A DNA stretch of 23,492 bases from Deltaproteobacteria bacterium (GTDB taxonomy: Bacteria > DRYD01): contig JAPYWL010000013.1 in assembly GCA_028276365.1 (NCBI GenBank), forward strand, positions 1 to 23,492. Direction: 5' to 3'. A program made the position numbers and the translations under genes. The notes under the pieces were generated by a model, which saw only the letters and a list, made by a program, of their open reading frames with translations, was not told the origin of the DNA and did no database searches. Of the stretch, positions 22,235 to 23,492 are shown in pieces (position 1 is the first letter of the stretch; each line of letters opens with the position of its first letter).

Positions 22235-23492
22235 ATGATTGAAAAACTTAAAAGCTTGTTTGAAAAAATATTAAAGATTATAGAAAAAGAAGAATCATTG
22301 AATTATAATAATACTGCTTTTTTTGCTGGTATTTATTTAGTAATTAAAAATACCTTAAATGAGATACATAATTTGTTGCTAAATAGCAATTTAATAAATA
22401 ACAATTTAAGTTCAAATATATTACAAAATAATAATTATATTCAAAATCTGAAAAACTTAGAATTGGTTTTATTAGATTATCATAATTTGAATTTAATTAA
22501 TAGAAAAAAAACTTTAGAAAATTTTAAAAATAGAGTATCTCAATTATATAATGAAATTTTAATTAATTTTAATAAGCTAAAAGAGAATCAGCAAAATTTG
22601 ATAAATGATATTTCAGATAATAATAATAAATATCTTGATGGAGATTCAATATTAATTAATGAGGATTTTTTGAAAAAAATTTTAAAACTTGATAAGTTAT
22701 ATGAATCAAATAGAAAGTTAGAGGATAAGATAGAGGTAATTTTAAATAGAAAAGATAATCTTTTTAAATTTCTAAAGAAGAATAATATAAATACTATTAA
22801 TGATTTATTATGGTTTTTACCACGGTCCTATTCTGATAGAAGAAATGTTGGAATTTATCAAGATAAGATATACGCTAAATTAAAAATAATATCTAATCAT
22901 TTAGAATTAAATACCAATAAAAATATAAAAATAATTAAATATGAAACAATTGATGATAATAATAAGAAGCATTATAGCTTAGTATTTTTTAATCAAGAAT
23001 TTGTTAAATATTCTATAAAGAAGGGGGATATTATAAAAGTATTTGGAAGGATTATAAAAGGTAATGAAATTGTACCTGAAGAATGGGAAAAAGAAACTTT
23101 AAAAACTTTAAATTTTGATAAAATTGTCCCTATCTATCCCTTGGGAAATAATAAATTAAAACAATCAAAATTTAGAAATATTATTTATCAAGCTCTTAAA
23201 AATTATTATAAATATATCAATGATTCATTATTTGATTTAATAATCTATTTAAAGAATGTGTTAAATTTAGATATTGATTTTTTAGATTTAAAAAATTCAT
23301 TACTAAATATTCATTATCCAAAGGATTTTGAGTATTTAGAGAAGGCTAGAAATAGATTAGCTTTAGAGGAAATAATATATACTCAAGTATTATTAAATAC
23401 TTTATCAAAAAAAGAAGAAAAATCAAATATAAAAATAGATTTAATTAAAACAAAGGATAAATTAGAAGAAATAAAAAAAATATTACCATTTA
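22235..23492 (+). CDS. recG: ATP-dependent DNA helicase RecG, N-terminal part (cut by window end)
   Basis: An open frame of 419 codons from the ATG at 22235 runs off the right edge. From about residue 187, 'INTINDLLWFLPRSYSDRRN' is the RecG 'DLLxxxPRRYxDR' motif that begins the OB-fold wedge domain, which splits replication forks. 'IVPIYPLGNNKLKQSKFRNIIYQAL' (about 296-320) and 'IHYPKDFEYLEKARNRLALEEIIYTQVLL' (about 357-385) lead into the helicase motor domain, which starts just at the edge ('ILPF'). About 185 residues precede the wedge, far more than in E. coli RecG but like the extended Thermotoga type. This extension is helical and Asn/Lys-rich. The helix-hairpin-helix before the wedge lacks the usual GVGP signature. 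No good ribosome binding site is seen; a GGG lies about 16 bases upstream. Confidence 0.88.
   Translation, partial: MIEKLKSLFEKILKIIEKEESLNYNNTAFFAGIYLVIKNTLNEIHNLLLNSNLINNNLSSNILQNNNYIQNLKNLELVLLDYHNLNLINRKKTLENFKNRVSQLYNEILINFNKLKENQQNLINDISDNNNKYLDGDSILINEDFLKKILKLDKLYESNRKLEDKIEVILNRKDNLFKFLKKNNINTINDLLWFLPRSYSDRRNVGIYQDKIYAKLKIISNHLELNTNKNIKIIKYETIDDNNKKHYSLVFFNQEFVKYSIKKGDIIKVFGRIIKGNEIVPEEWEKETLKTLNFDKIVPIYPLGNNKLKQSKFRNIIYQALKNYYKYINDSLFDLIIYLKNVLNLDIDFLDLKNSLLNIHYPKDFEYLEKARNRLALEEIIYTQVLLNTLSKKEEKSNIKIDLIKTKDKLEEIKKILPF

Noticed and set aside
1-23492. Defence island, phage, CRISPR or biosynthetic cluster
   Set aside because: I looked for integrases, transposases, spaced repeats, nuclease-methylase pairs and synthase modules and saw none; apart from the unknown proteins the genes are housekeeping.

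Overview
The window is a strongly AT-rich bacterial chromosome segment (GC roughly a quarter by eye). It uses the standard code: TAA, TAG and TGA all act as stops. Arginine codons are nearly all AGA/AGG. Many + strand genes have strong AGGAGG/AGGGGG ribosome binding sites, while several - strand genes have none that I can see. The genes are bacterial housekeeping genes: ribosomal proteins S11 and S4, RNA polymerase alpha, F1-ATPase alpha, DXR, GluRS and RecG. S4 is the zinc-type (four-Cys) form resembling Thermus-like sequences, RecG has a long N-terminal extension, and a MlaF-type ABC ATPase is present. This suggests a deep-branching, non-proteobacterial lineage, but I cannot name the phylum. 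I see no tRNA, rRNA, CRISPR array, transposase, integrase or phage gene. No gene-free stretch exceeds 300 bases.

Layout. 1-1084 (-): an OsmC-type protein followed by an M48/HtpX-like membrane protease cut by the left edge. 1247-3298 (+): a propeller-like/coiled-coil protein of unknown function with internal repeats. 3329-4120 (-): a MlaF-like ABC ATPase. 4225-5142 (+): a one-TM protein of unknown function. 5146-5295: an exact-boundary 75-bp tandem duplication of the leader and start region of the next gene. 5289-7133 (+): fumarate reductase/succinate dehydrogenase flavoprotein. 7193-7996 (+): a CdaA-type diadenylate cyclase. 8108-10248 (+): rpsK, rpsD and rpoA, with an attenuator-like leader between rpsK and rpsD. 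10423-13182 (+): a secreted metzincin-type zinc protease. 13221-14777 atpA, 14846-16006 dxr and 16089-17528 gltX, all +. 17543-22135 (-): a histone-deacetylase-family protein, an unknown 570-aa protein and a divergent RNase II/R-family protein, probably partly co-transcribed. 22235 to the right edge (+): the N-terminal part of recG.

How the genes fit together. The striking theme is operon breakup. sdhA/frdA lacks its iron-sulfur and membrane subunits, atpA stands without other ATPase genes, the alpha operon lacks rpsM and rplQ, the ABC ATPase has no permease or MCE partner beside it, and dxr and gltX are single genes. Control therefore probably lies in individual leaders. The two best candidates are the rpsD leader (alternative terminator/antiterminator helices) and the duplicated sdhA leader, which carries a second start codon and a five-codon mini-ORF. 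Most + genes look G/T-rich on the coding strand and the - genes look C/A-rich, consistent with + being the leading strand.
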